Assembly (NCBI GenBank): GCA_012031265.1
Contig: JAAUTY010000011.1
Span: 20,966 to 84,965 of the forward strand
DNA: 64,000 bases
Source of the DNA: Spirulinaceae cyanobacterium SM2_1_0
Lineage (GTDB): Bacteria; Cyanobacteriota; Cyanobacteriia; Cyanobacteriales; Spirulinaceae
Direction: 5' to 3'
A program made the translations under genes and the position numbers. Positions 63,864-64,000 of the stretch are shown here, piece by piece. Below the pieces are notes generated by a model, which saw only the letters and a list, made by a program, of their open reading frames with translations, searched no databases and was not told where the DNA came from. Position 1 is the first letter of the stretch. Each line of letters begins with the position of its first letter.

Positions 63864-64000
63864 GTGCTCAACGCCTTTCGGCATCAGTGGTCTGGGCACG
63901 CGCCAGCGCAGCGATCGCCAACATGGGTGACTGAGTGCTCAACGCCTTTCGGCATCAGTGGTCTGGGCACTCGAGCATAGTGCGGCGGTCGGCAAAAGCC
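63864..64000. CRISPR. Edge of a CRISPR array, two identical 36-base repeats
   Basis: Repeats at 63864-63899 and 63935-63970 are identical: GTGCTCAACGCCTTTCGGCA followed by TCAGTGGTCTGGGCAC, 36 bases, with GTGC/GCAC ends and a GCC-TTTC-GGC core hairpin. The spacer between them (63900-63934) is 35 bases; a partial second spacer runs to the window end. No degenerate repeat is seen to the left, so this is one end of the array; whether leader or trailer is not clear. No cas gene is in the window. Confidence 0.85.

Noticed and set aside
1..64000. tRNA and rRNA genes
   Set aside because: I looked for TTCGA-type T-loops with flanking stems in both orientations and found no cloverleaf; the few GGTTCGA-like strings lie inside genes.

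Overview
The window is a stretch of a cyanobacterial chromosome, rich in G+C. The evidence is the photosynthesis gene set (a GUN4 fragment, PsbU, ChlP), the cyanobacterial suf locus with its SufR repressor, the paired genes of the cyanobacterial 2-oxoglutarate-to-succinate route, many small protein families confined to cyanobacteria, and the palindrome GCGATCGC (HIP1) scattered through genes and spacers. I do not name a species.

Layout. 0-7.3 kb: cut gun4, an FAD oxidoreductase, the succinic semialdehyde dehydrogenase/2-oxoglutarate decarboxylase pair, and mnmE. 7.6-10.4 kb: a decayed IS630 transposase and a tandem duplicate of Uma2-family genes. 10.4-16.4 kb: a membrane-anchored subtilase, a hydrolase/aminopeptidase P pair, a DUF2996 protein and an oligopeptide-type ABC ATPase. 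16.4-17.4 kb: an AT-rich island with three copies of a short CTAG-bounded repeat. 17.4-24.9 kb: surE and the suf locus (sufBCDS diverging from sufR, with two SufR-type operators between them). 25-31.8 kb: a GGDEF protein, gluQRS, a GNAT enzyme, a frameshifted MacB/DevC-type permease and a CYP110-like P450. 32-35 kb: a DnaK with a repetitive tail, and psbU with a clear terminator. 35-42.4 kb: a long TPM/coiled-coil protein whose end runs into a LuxR-regulator remnant, MltA, several small cyanobacterial proteins, and a Mo-nitrogenase C-terminal-like gene preceded by three CAAC-N6-GTTG sites. 42.5-50 kb: Dps, a ZIP transporter, a PEP-CTERM protein, a frameshifted DUF423 gene, a two-domain SagB-like dehydrogenase and a GAF-PAS protein. 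50-58 kb: an IS1 remnant, three more Uma2 genes, chlP, a DUF4350/DUF4129 pair, a KDPG-type aldolase and a glycosyltransferase. 58-64 kb: an AAA-like ATPase, a WD40 protein with an ABC-2 permease, an AllA-like protein, and the edge of a CRISPR array.

How the genes fit together. The suf genes form an iron-sulfur assembly operon with local feedback control. The 2.5-5.6 kb pair is the two-step bypass that closes the cyanobacterial TCA cycle. Most other blocks are housekeeping genes in pairs or short operons. The unusual content lies in the seams: a family of six CTAG-flanked repeats, five Uma2 genes, two single-base homopolymer frameshifts, a fused gene end, a triple operator-like array away from suf, and a CRISPR array entering from the right edge with a HIP1 octamer in its first spacer.
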